A DNA stretch of 64,000 nt. It comes from Alteromonadaceae bacterium 2753L.S.0a.02. GTDB taxonomy: Bacteria > Pseudomonadota > Gammaproteobacteria > Pseudomonadales > Cellvibrionaceae. Within the stretch, counting starts at the first letter, position 1; each line of letters begins with the position of its first letter. A model generated the notes under the pieces. The model was not told where the DNA came from. It worked only from the letters and a program-made list of their open reading frames with translations, and did no database searches. Location of the stretch: NCBI GenBank assembly GCA_007827375.1, contig VISH01000002.1:496001-560000 (forward strand), read 5' to 3'. Shown here in pieces: positions 33,737-41,592 of this stretch. The translations under genes and the position numbers were made by a program.

Positions 33737-35833
33737 TCAATGCATTACCGGGTTATTGGCGTTGCCCGCTTCGTTCATGAGTGCCGAAGGGTCGAGAATC
33801 ATGGCAACGCTGCCGTCACCCAATATAGTAGCCCCACTGAAACCGCTGACACCTTCGTACAGTTTTCCCAAGCGTTTGATGACCGTTTGGTATTGCCCAA
33901 CCACTGAGTCGACACAGAAGCCAAAGCGCTCCTCACCAAGTCGGGTAATCACCACCTGTTCGATATCCGGGCCTCGCTTATCGAATTCGAACCACTCGCG
34001 CAGGTGCATGTAGGGCACCAATTCACCACGCACATTGACAAGGCGTTTACTGCCTTGTTTTGGTTTTGCGTCTTGGGTTAATTCAATACATTCTTCCACG
34101 GAACCCAGTGGTAGCACATAGTGTTCGTCGCAAACTGTAACCAGCAAGCCTTCGATAATTGCCAAGGTCATTGGCAAACTTACAGTAATTGTGGTGCCTT
34201 GCATAAGTTCACTGGCGATATCGACACGGCCGCCCAATTCCTGAATAGAGCGCCTAACGACATCCATGCCAACACCGCGGCCTGAAATATCGCTTACCTG
34301 TTTTGCCGTAGTAAAGCCAGGTTCAAATATAAGCGAAAATATTTCGTCGTCGCTAAGGTTGTGGTTTTTATTAATTAATTTGCGCTCAATGGCTTTTGCC
34401 AATATTTTTTCCGCGTCCAGGCCTCTGCCATCATCACAAACGCGGATAACAACCTGGGATTCGGCATGGCTGGCGCTGAGGGTTACTTTGCCTTGTTCTG
34501 GTTTTCCTGCCGCAAGGCGCTGTTCTGGAGATTCTATGCCGTGATCGATACTGTTGCGTATGAGGTGTACCAAAGGGTCGCCGAGTTTATCGATCACCAT
34601 TTTATCCAATTCGGTTTCCGCACCGAGCGTTTCCAGGGTAATATTTTTGTGAAGTTCGCACGAGAGATCGCGCACCAGGCGCCGGAACCTTCCGAAAGTC
34701 GTACCAATCGGTACCATGCGAATATTAAAAGTGTGGTCGCGCATTTCGGTGGTGAGCAGATCGAGGTCTTCGGCCACGGAAAGTAATTCCTCATCACCAC
34801 GATGTGCAGCAATTTGATTCAGGCGGGCCTGTACGATAACCAATTCGCCTACAAGATTCATGAGTTTATCAAGGCGTGTGGCGGGCACTCGGACTATTGC
34901 GTCCTGTATGCTCTGGCCGGTAATTTTTTTCTTGGCATTGCGTGTTGCCTGCTGTTCGTTAAGTGCAGCATTAATCTGGGCCTCGTTTACCAGACCCTGA
35001 GCTGAGAGTAATTTGCCCAGCGATGTTTGTTGTTCGAGCGTGTAATTCAGCTGCTGTGGCGTTAGTAGACCGCGCTCAATAAGTAATTCTCCAAGGCGAT
35101 CTGAATTTTCCTGTTGATCCTGCAAATCGATATCGGTGATGTTAATTTTCCAGTCGTCTTCTACAAAAATAAAAACGTCATTCACATCATTTAAAGTATG
35201 TTCGGTAACTAAGGTGATATCCCATGCAAGGTAACAGCTTTCGACATCAAGATTAATTAGGCTGGGTAGAGAGTTACAGAGGGTTGTTACATAGCACTCT
35301 CCCAAGCCGGCCAGTTCGCGAAGAATTGGATATATCTCCATGCCGTGCACCAAGGTATTGGCCGGTGGCGCAAATTGTATGCGAATGACATGGAGCGGTG
35401 GCTGTTTGGGTTTAGATTGCACCTGCCTGGAATTATCCGGCGGTGCTTCCTGGTCGCTGTCTTGCGGAACAATTTGGTATAGTGCTTTCAGAACGCGTTC
35501 TGCTTCAAGGCGCTGATCTCCCGTCGGTTCCGGCGCCCGCAATAATAATTCAATGGTGTCTTTGGCGGTGAGCATTACGCTGGTTAGAGGGGCTGAAATT
35601 TCCAGTTCGCCTTTGCGCACTTTATCAAATGCTGTTTCGAGATGATGGGTAAAATCGGAGAGAAATTGGTACCCAAACATTCCCCCGGCGCCTTTGATGG
35701 TGTGCATAGCTCGGAATGCCCGGTCGACCTGTTCGTTGTCTCCTGGGTTATTTTCCAGTTCAAGCAGAGCCTCCTCCAATGCTGTGAGGTGCTCTTCGCA
35801 TTCATTGATAAAGGTTTCTATCGGGCCCAGCAT
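33737..35833 (-). CDS. cheA: CheA histidine kinase with a central MshEN-like insertion
   Basis: A 698-residue kinase. P1 Hpt has the phosphorylated His44 in AMHTIKGAGGMFG. A P2-like region spans about 145-237. Then come two tandem MshEN-like motifs (246-269 RLGELLIERGLLTPQQLNYT... and 271-294 SLGKLLSAQGLVNEAQIN...). The P3 dimerisation region follows (about 305-370, RLDKLMNLVGELVIVQARL), then the ATPase domain with HLIRNSIDHGIESPEQR (N box), DDGRGLD, and GRGVGMDVVRR. The CheW-like P5 closes the protein. The MshEN-like pair is not part of standard CheA and suggests c-di-GMP input. ATG at 35833 has GAGGAA upstream. Confidence 0.93.
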   Translation of the reverse strand: MLGPIETFINECEEHLTALEEALLELENNPGDNEQVDRAFRAMHTIKGAGGMFGYQFLSDFTHHLETAFDKVRKGELEISAPLTSVMLTAKDTIELLLRAPEPTGDQRLEAERVLKALYQIVPQDSDQEAPPDNSRQVQSKPKQPPLHVIRIQFAPPANTLVHGMEIYPILRELAGLGECYVTTLCNSLPSLINLDVESCYLAWDITLVTEHTLNDVNDVFIFVEDDWKINITDIDLQDQQENSDRLGELLIERGLLTPQQLNYTLEQQTSLGKLLSAQGLVNEAQINAALNEQQATRNAKKKITGQSIQDAIVRVPATRLDKLMNLVGELVIVQARLNQIAAHRGDEELLSVAEDLDLLTTEMRDHTFNIRMVPIGTTFGRFRRLVRDLSCELHKNITLETLGAETELDKMVIDKLGDPLVHLIRNSIDHGIESPEQRLAAGKPEQGKVTLSASHAESQVVIRVCDDGRGLDAEKILAKAIERKLINKNHNLSDDEIFSLIFEPGFTTAKQVSDISGRGVGMDVVRRSIQELGGRVDIASELMQGTTITVSLPMTLAIIEGLLVTVCDEHYVLPLGSVEECIELTQDAKPKQGSKRLVNVRGELVPYMHLREWFEFDKRGPDIEQVVITRLGEERFGFCVDSVVGQYQTVIKRLGKLYEGVSGFSGATILGDGSVAMILDPSALMNEAGNANNPVMH

Positions 35834-35848
35834 TTTGATGCGCGTTCC

Positions 35849-36187
35849 TCAATCCGTTGCTACGTTGGCAATATCAATATTGTAAAAGCGAAGAAAATTC
35901 ACTGCGTCTTCTGAGAGTTTGTTCACTTGCCATTGGCTGTGGTGAGTAAGTACGTGTTGGCGTAGCGCGAGCAGCAATTGTATACCTGCAGTGTCAAATT
36001 CCCGGGTTTGGCTTAAGTCAACGGTGAGTGCTTGGCCGCTGTGCCAATTTGCTAAAATATTGTCACGTATCTCAGCAGCTTCGTAAATGGTGAATTGCTC
36101 CCCCAGGGTAAGGGCGCAGCTTTCTGCAGTACTAGTGATAACGCAGCTGTTTGTTTTTGTTTCTTCCTGCTTTAAACCGTTGGCCAT
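35849..36187 (-). CDS. STAS-domain protein of the chemosensory operon
   Basis: A 112-residue single STAS domain (anti-anti-sigma-factor type): LTLGEQFTIYEAAEIRDNIL, LTVDLSQTREFDTAGIQLLLALRQHV, and a C-terminal strand region. The conserved DTAGIQLL matches the STAS D-[ST]-[AS]-G motif, with Thr in place of the usual phosphorylatable Ser. Such STAS genes appear in several non-flagellar chemosensory operons, where they partner CheA or a response regulator; the partner here is unknown. Confidence 0.85.
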   Translation of the reverse strand: MANGLKQEETKTNSCVITSTAESCALTLGEQFTIYEAAEIRDNILANWHSGQALTVDLSQTREFDTAGIQLLLALRQHVLTHHSQWQVNKLSEDAVNFLRFYNIDIANVATD

Positions 36188-36197
36188 TGGATTTCAC

Positions 36198-36560
36198 TCA
36201 GGTTAACTTGTTAACGGCGGATAGAAATACCGGTGGCTGAAAAGGTTTTACCAGCCAGGCTTTTACCCCGGCGGCTTTGCCCATCTCTTTTTTTTCTGCA
36301 GAGGATTCTGTAGTGAGCATCAGCACTGGCGTATATTTATAAGCATCCATCGCTCGCGCTTCTTTTACCAGTGAAATGCCGTCCATAATTGGCATGTTCA
36401 AATCGCTCACAATCAGGTGGAATTTACGGCCGTCAAGAAAATTCAGAGCCTCCTGACCGTTTTCGGCCTCGGTGACCGAAAACCCTGCGCCTTTGAGCAC
36501 AATGCTCACCACTTGGCGTACCGAACTGGAATCATCGACGATTAAGACATTTTTAGACAT
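36198..36560 (-). CDS. CheY-like single-domain response regulator
   Basis: A 120-residue receiver domain: LIVDDSSSVRQ, acceptor Asp in LIVSDLNMPIMDG, Thr of LMLTTESSAEKK and Lys of WLVKPF. No output domain. It is the likely phosphotransfer target of the operon's CheA; whether it acts on a flagellar motor, pili or another enzyme cannot be told. Name cheY not assigned because several CheY-like proteins may exist. Confidence 0.92.
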   Translation of the reverse strand: MSKNVLIVDDSSSVRQVVSIVLKGAGFSVTEAENGQEALNFLDGRKFHLIVSDLNMPIMDGISLVKEARAMDAYKYTPVLMLTTESSAEKKEMGKAAGVKAWLVKPFQPPVFLSAVNKLT

Positions 36561-36583
36561 GTGGTACCCAGTGACCTCGTATT

Positions 36584-37717
36584 TTAATGCTGTAGGTTCG
36601 CATCTGCGTTGAGTTTTACTGTGTCGCGAATGCGTTGTAAAATGAGTTGCATTTCATCATCAACCTGTAGCCCTTGCTCGAATAATTCCAGGCTAGCGTC
36701 TACGGCTTCCTTCACCACAGAAACCAAAATAGTTTCCTGTTCTTCACTTAAACCATAGCTGATAAAAGAGCGCTGAAATTTATCCATGAGTTCGTCGATA
36801 ATATCCATGGAACGTTGCTTCAATGCCGACTGCGTGCTGTGAATTCTTGCCATAGACTCGTTGGATTCCGTGAGCAATTTCTGAATTTCTGTTTGCAGTA
36901 TGAGTGCGCGGCATTTGTCGTTGGCGCCCTCTAATATAATGGCAAGGTGGTCACGCATGCGCCCGGCTTTTTCTTCGTCATCGGGTAAGTTGCGAATTAT
37001 TTGCGATACGTATCCATAGTTGAGAATAAGGCGTTTACCCATTTGGTGAATTCGCACATCACTGCGTAAACGCGACAGGAGTTCAGCTTCGAGGGCAGGC
37101 ATGGCACCGCTGGAACAAAAATTTACGATTTCTCGGGGTGCATGAATTTGCACACTGCTAGATAGCGACATGCTACTGCAGCATTCAACAACCAGCTGAG
37201 CTAATTGTTCCAAACGGGTCACCGAAAAACTGGAGCGCAGAAAACTGATAACCGCGCCCAGTTCCCCTGCATCCATGATGGCGGTCATGGCGGCATCCAT
37301 GGCCGATTTTGCGTCGCTTTGGTAGTTTGTCCGTTCCTGGCTTGCTTTTAAGGATACCCACAGTTTTTGTTTCAGCTCATCCGGTTGCACGGGTTTAATA
37401 ATATAGTCACTACCCCCAGCTTCATAACCGCGCATTTTTTCTTCGATGGTATCATGAGCGCTGACGAAAATGATTTCGATATCACTGGTTTCTGGGTTTT
37501 GCTTGAGCGCTTTACAGGTTTCGTAGCCATTCATACCTGGCATGGAGACGTCGAGCAAAATTGCCGCTGGTCTGGGTTCTTGACTGGCCATTTGCAGCGC
37601 TTTTTCTCCGGACTTGGCTACGGTCAAAGTGAATTCGTTTTTTAGGTTTTCAATTAAAAACTGAATATCAGACGGAGAATCATCTACCACCAGAACTTTC
37701 TGCTTTTCATCACTCAT
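36584..37717 (-). CDS. Response regulator with novel-looking C-terminal output domain
   Basis: A 377-residue protein. Receiver domain (1-125): VLVVDDSPSDIQF, acceptor Asp in AILLDVSMPGMNGYE, FVSAHD and YIIKPVQ. Residues 140-377 form a domain I do not recognise as HTH, GGDEF, EAL or HD-GYP. It has a region similar in feel to a GAF/sensor (LEQLAQLVVECCSSMSLSSSVQIHAP...) followed by long helices (KCRALILQTEIQKLLTESNESMARIHSTQSALKQRSMDI) and an acidic tail. It sits right after the MCP gene, so it is phosphorylated in this pathway. Confidence 0.8.
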   Translation of the reverse strand: MSDEKQKVLVVDDSPSDIQFLIENLKNEFTLTVAKSGEKALQMASQEPRPAAILLDVSMPGMNGYETCKALKQNPETSDIEIIFVSAHDTIEEKMRGYEAGGSDYIIKPVQPDELKQKLWVSLKASQERTNYQSDAKSAMDAAMTAIMDAGELGAVISFLRSSFSVTRLEQLAQLVVECCSSMSLSSSVQIHAPREIVNFCSSGAMPALEAELLSRLRSDVRIHQMGKRLILNYGYVSQIIRNLPDDEEKAGRMRDHLAIILEGANDKCRALILQTEIQKLLTESNESMARIHSTQSALKQRSMDIIDELMDKFQRSFISYGLSEEQETILVSVVKEAVDASLELFEQGLQVDDEMQLILQRIRDTVKLNADANLQH

Positions 37718-37746
37718 TACCGGCTACAACCTTTTTTAGATAATTT

Positions 37747-39762
37747 TTAAAAGGGTTCAAAATCATTCTCAAAGGATTTTTTTTGTGATGGGGAATCGCT
37801 GGAAAGATCCAGCTTAACGCCTTCAGTCTCTTTTGTATTTTGAGTACCGTTCCCCTGTGCAGCCCCGTTATAGGACGAATTATTTGGCTGGGAAGTTTGT
37901 GAATAGTTAATGTGAGTTGCGACGCCTTGTGCCATTCTGAAAAATCCAATAGCCTCCTGCAAAGCGGCTGCCTGACTGGATAGCTCTTCGGAGGTTGCGG
38001 CCATTTCTTCAGATGCACCGGCGTTACGCTGTATTACCTGGTCAAGCTGCTGGATCGCAATATTGATTTGACCTGAGCCAGTTCGCATTTCACTGCTTGC
38101 TGCCGTAATTTCCTGCACCAATTCGGCGGTTTTTTGGATATCCGGTAGAATTCTATCCAGTAGAGCCCCCGCTTTTTCGGCAATCTCGACGCTGGAACTG
38201 GAGAGCTCACTTATTTCTCCGGCGGCGGCCTGGCTGCGTTCGGCGAGTTTGCGAACTTCCGATGCGACTACCGAGAAGCCTTTGCCATGCTCGCCGGCTC
38301 GGGCGGCTTCAATGGCGGCGTTAAGCGCGAGAAGGTTGGTTTGGCGGGCGATTTCTTCAATAATACTGATTTTATCTGCGATATCCCTCATGGCTTTTAC
38401 GGTGCTCTCAACCGCTTCGCCACCATCTTTGGCGTAGGTGGAAGCGTTAAGTGCAATCTTTTCTGTTTGCAGGGCATTATCGGCGTTTTGCGAAATATTC
38501 GAGGCCATTTGTTCGGTTGATGACGAGGCTTCCTCAGCACTGGCAGCTTGTTCAGTGGCTCCCTGCGACATACTCTGCGCGGCGGAGCTCAGTTCGTTAC
38601 TGCCAGTGGCAACATTAGCCGCTGCGACCTTGACATTGCTCACGATGGTCCGCAATTGTTCCACCATCAGTTTGAGATCACCATAGAGTCCGGTGGCTTG
38701 TTGACCATTGTGTGTTTCGAATTCCACATCCAGGTTACCCTGCGCAATTTGGCGGGTAATTTTGGCCATTTCTCGTGGTTCGCCTCCCAGCGGGGCCTTC
38801 ACCGAGCGGGCAATAAACCACGCGAAGAAAGCTCCCAGTGCAAAACCCAGCACAGACATAAGGCCTACAATTAGAATTGTGCGGTTGTTATTTGCTTCAA
38901 CGAGAGGGCCGAGTGTTTCCTGGTCTGCTTTAACACTGAGTTCAACTTCCTCGACGGCGCTAGCGACTTGTGGACCGATTACATCAAGTGTGTTGTCCAC
39001 CAGGTCGTAACGCACGTATACCATCTTCGCCATTTCCTTAAAATTGAAGAGATAATTTTTACGCGCTTTTAGAAATTCAGATAATAATTCGAGCTTTTGC
39101 GGATCTTTAAGCCCCTCTTTGAGCTTATTGATGGGGTCTTCCATTTCTGTTTCCATTTCCTGCAGTATTCGCATTTCATCCTGTTTAGCGCCGTCGCGAT
39201 GGAAATCCAATACATAGTAGCGCGCGAGCATTAGGTGCTCCTGAATTCGGCCGGCGTAATAGGCCGCATCTGCATCGCCATCGCGATAGGCTGATGTCAT
39301 GATGGCAGTGAGGTTTTTGCGCATTTCCTTACCAACGGCCTCCACCACTTCGAGATAGGCATTGCCTGCGTTTATCGCTTCTTCAACCCGTTCAAAACCG
39401 GCTTCATATTCTTTGAGATGTTCGTCTATGAGATTAATTTGCTTGGCGCGCTCTTTATCGGTAATTTCCTTTTTTGCTTCTTCCAAGAAGCCATTCATCA
39501 GCTCTAAATGCTCGGTGTACTCCCGTTTCTGCTTATCGCTGTCGCTAAGAAGGAAATCTTTAACACTCAAGCGCACCATCAGCATGTTGGACTGCAAACC
39601 TGCAGCGAAATTTGTGTGGCTCGCCAGGTCGCGATAGTGCTCGAAACTATTTTCGGCTTTGATCAGCCCGGAAAATGCAGCGCTGGTGATAATGGCCATT
39701 AACACCAAAACCGCGATAAAACCTATCGCAATCTGAGTACCAACCTTCAGTTGCTTGAACAT
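37747..39762 (-). CDS. Methyl-accepting chemotaxis protein with large helical ligand domain
   Basis: A 671-residue chemoreceptor. TM1 is at about residues 11-33; a periplasmic all-helical domain of about 240 residues (rich in E/K/A, for example EYTEHLELMNGFLEEAKKE and KNYLFNFKEMAKMVYVR), size-compatible with a helical bimodular (HBM) sensor, precedes TM2 (about 295-318). HAMP follows, then the signalling hairpin tip EIARQTNLLALNAAIEAARAGEHGKGFSVVASEVRKLAERS. No C-terminal NWETF-type tether, although CheR, CheB and CheD are encoded. Strong GGAGG ribosome site; first gene of the operon. Confidence 0.9.
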   Translation of the reverse strand: MFKQLKVGTQIAIGFIAVLVLMAIITSAAFSGLIKAENSFEHYRDLASHTNFAAGLQSNMLMVRLSVKDFLLSDSDKQKREYTEHLELMNGFLEEAKKEITDKERAKQINLIDEHLKEYEAGFERVEEAINAGNAYLEVVEAVGKEMRKNLTAIMTSAYRDGDADAAYYAGRIQEHLMLARYYVLDFHRDGAKQDEMRILQEMETEMEDPINKLKEGLKDPQKLELLSEFLKARKNYLFNFKEMAKMVYVRYDLVDNTLDVIGPQVASAVEEVELSVKADQETLGPLVEANNNRTILIVGLMSVLGFALGAFFAWFIARSVKAPLGGEPREMAKITRQIAQGNLDVEFETHNGQQATGLYGDLKLMVEQLRTIVSNVKVAAANVATGSNELSSAAQSMSQGATEQAASAEEASSSTEQMASNISQNADNALQTEKIALNASTYAKDGGEAVESTVKAMRDIADKISIIEEIARQTNLLALNAAIEAARAGEHGKGFSVVASEVRKLAERSQAAAGEISELSSSSVEIAEKAGALLDRILPDIQKTAELVQEITAASSEMRTGSGQINIAIQQLDQVIQRNAGASEEMAATSEELSSQAAALQEAIGFFRMAQGVATHINYSQTSQPNNSSYNGAAQGNGTQNTKETEGVKLDLSSDSPSQKKSFENDFEPF

Positions 39763-40072
39763 CGTTGCCTCCTTGGAGATGAATTGGACCCGCCGCCAGT
39801 TTGGTGAGGCAGACTGAACCCTGTCAGAGCGAAACCCTGATTAAACTTAGCATAGGAAAACCCTGGGGATCGGTGGGCTTTATTTCTAAAAGGTTGGCAC
39901 GGAAAATTGTCGGTGTTAAGTTTCCACTCAATTTTTGGATGTAAATCAAGCGCTACTCAAGCGCTGGTGCGGAAGGAAGGAAGAAGCAACCCCATGTGCA
40001 TTAGTAAACAGCATATATAAAACGAGTTATAGATAACTGATCGATATATTCTTTATTAATTGGCTGGCGTGC
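39763..40072. other. Upstream region of the chemosensory operon
   Basis: About 310 bases with no gene. It should hold the operon promoter on the minus strand; no confident sigma-28, sigma-54 or sigma-70 site was recognised. Confidence 0.4.
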
Positions 40073-40393
40073 TTATTTGCCTTTGTTCAAGATAAAGGAC
40101 GTCAACGCCGTAATTTCGTCGTCATTGAGTGTTTTGCCCCAGGCGGGCATGCCCTTCGCCAGAACTCCATCGCGAATTGTTTTTGAGATGGCTTCAGGGC
40201 TAGATCCATACACCCAGGTGTCGTCTAACAGGGAGCTGCCAAATCCACCGGCAAGGTCGGGGCCATGGCAGCTGCTGCACAGTCTCAGATAGTTGTCTGC
40301 GGTAGGATCAGCTAGGGCTAATTGGCTGATCAACACGCTCATCAGCAGGCTGGCTTTGAAGGCGACTCGTGAAAGGGGTTTGGGTACTCGCAT
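40073..40393 (-). CDS. Small periplasmic c-type cytochrome
   Basis: A 106-residue monohaem cytochrome with signal peptide (about 1-28, ALA-DP). Haem attachment is LCSSCHG (Cys39, Cys42, His43) and the Met axial ligand is probably in LAKGMPAWG. Resembles cytochrome c5/cytochrome c-553-like electron carriers. ATG at 40393 (GGAG 7 bases upstream) is preferred over an in-frame TTG at 40399. Electron partner not visible nearby. Confidence 0.9.
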   Translation of the reverse strand: MRVPKPLSRVAFKASLLMSVLISQLALADPTADNYLRLCSSCHGPDLAGGFGSSLLDDTWVYGSSPEAISKTIRDGVLAKGMPAWGKTLNDDEITALTSFILNKGK

Positions 40394-40470
40394 AGCCAAC
40401 TCCGCGCTTTAGTTATTGGCAGTGTAGCAAAGGTATTGCGGGGGAGGTGTAAGCGCTCCCCCTGGTGCGA

Positions 40471-41295
40471 TCAAGCCGCTGCTTGATCGAGATGTACGTC
40501 CATTTGTGGGAAGGGAATTTCAATACCTACTTCATCAAAGCGCAATTTGATCTTCTCGTTGATATCGAAAAACACCGGCCAGTAGTCGGGTGTTTTTACC
40601 CATACCCGAAAAACAAAGTTGACCGACGAATCTGCCATTTCTCCAAGCCCTATCGTGATATCTTTTTCAGGCAAAATACGCGCATCACTTTTAGCAATGG
40701 CTTCGAGTTCGGTTTTAACCTGCGCAATATTGGCACCGTAGCTCACTCCCACATTAAAATCGACACGTCGTTCCGGTTGCGTCGAATAATTAATAATGTT
40801 GCTGCCCATAATTGAGGAATTGGAAACAATTATGGTTTTGTTGTCGGGGGTGATGAGCGTTGACGAAAAAATCGAAATGTCGCGCACCACACCTGCTGCA
40901 CCCCCCGCTTCAACAAAGTCCCCAATTTTAAATGGCCGGAACAATATCAGTAAAACGCCAGCTGCAAAGTTGGAGAGAGAACCCTGGAGTGCAAAACCTA
41001 CTGCCAAACCGGCAGCACCCAGAATGGCGACAAACGACGCAGTTTGCACGCCCAGCTGCCCCAGGGCTGCGATAATCACAACCGTCAGCACAACGTAGTA
41101 AGACAGGTTTTTGGTGAAATTCACTACAGTGAGATCCACCGCGCGAGCCTTCATGCCCTTTTCCAGAAGCTTGGACGCACTTTTAGCCACCCACTTGCCG
41201 ACGACATATACGGCGAGCGCGAGCACAATTTTTATGCCATAGGTAACAATAACCTCGGGCGCTTGTTGAATGAGTTGTTCGATATTTTCTTGCAT
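40471..41295 (-). CDS. Small-conductance mechanosensitive channel (MscS family)
   Basis: A 274-residue inner-membrane channel that opens on membrane tension to release solutes in osmotic downshock. Three helices (about 17-35, 60-80, 85-110), with TM3 rich in Gly/Ala (ILGAAGLAVGFALQGSLSNFAAGVLL) as in MscS. The beta domain follows with RPFKIGDFVEAGG and TPDNKTIIVSNSSIMGSNIINYS; the mixed C-terminal domain ends near FPQMDVHLDQ. Normal length. Confidence 0.95.
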   Translation of the reverse strand: MQENIEQLIQQAPEVIVTYGIKIVLALAVYVVGKWVAKSASKLLEKGMKARAVDLTVVNFTKNLSYYVVLTVVIIAALGQLGVQTASFVAILGAAGLAVGFALQGSLSNFAAGVLLILFRPFKIGDFVEAGGAAGVVRDISIFSSTLITPDNKTIIVSNSSIMGSNIINYSTQPERRVDFNVGVSYGANIAQVKTELEAIAKSDARILPEKDITIGLGEMADSSVNFVFRVWVKTPDYWPVFFDINEKIKLRFDEVGIEIPFPQMDVHLDQAAA

Positions 41296-41451
41296 GTTCA
41301 GTCCTTAGAGTGGTGTAGAAAAACGGTAACACCTTACATGTGGCAGGGGCAAGGCGCAGAATGGTGTGTAAATCGAAACCGTGTGCATGCTGTATATTGT
41401 CGTAGATTCCGACATTGGGAATACGGAGCGAAGAAGATATGAGTGCACTAT

Positions 41452-41480
41452 TTATCGCACAATTTTATGGCGATGTGTAG
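41452..41480. repeat. 29-bp repeat, copy A, downstream of the first S9 peptidase gene
   Basis: A 29-base segment matching 43658-43686 at 26 of 29 positions. Each copy lies roughly 110-160 bases beyond the stop of an S9 peptidase gene, so the duplication probably included the 3' flank. Copy B can form a short stem. Confidence 0.8.
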
Positions 41481-41592
41481 AGTTTTGTCGGGGGACGACG
41501 TGAAGTGTTTCAAAATCCAGGACGATGTTTGATGGCAGTCATTCTCATATCCGAGCCTGGCTGCCATGGGAGAAAACTCGGGCCTTTTGACG

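Noticed and set aside
39894..39913. Sigma-54-like TTGGCACGG...TTGT sequence upstream of the MCP operon
   Set aside because: The spacing between the GG and the GC-type element is off by one, the second half is poor, and it points away from the operon.
40441..40488. Two short inverted repeats at the end of the MscS gene as a terminator
   Set aside because: No T-run follows on the minus strand, and one stem is inside the coding end of the gene.
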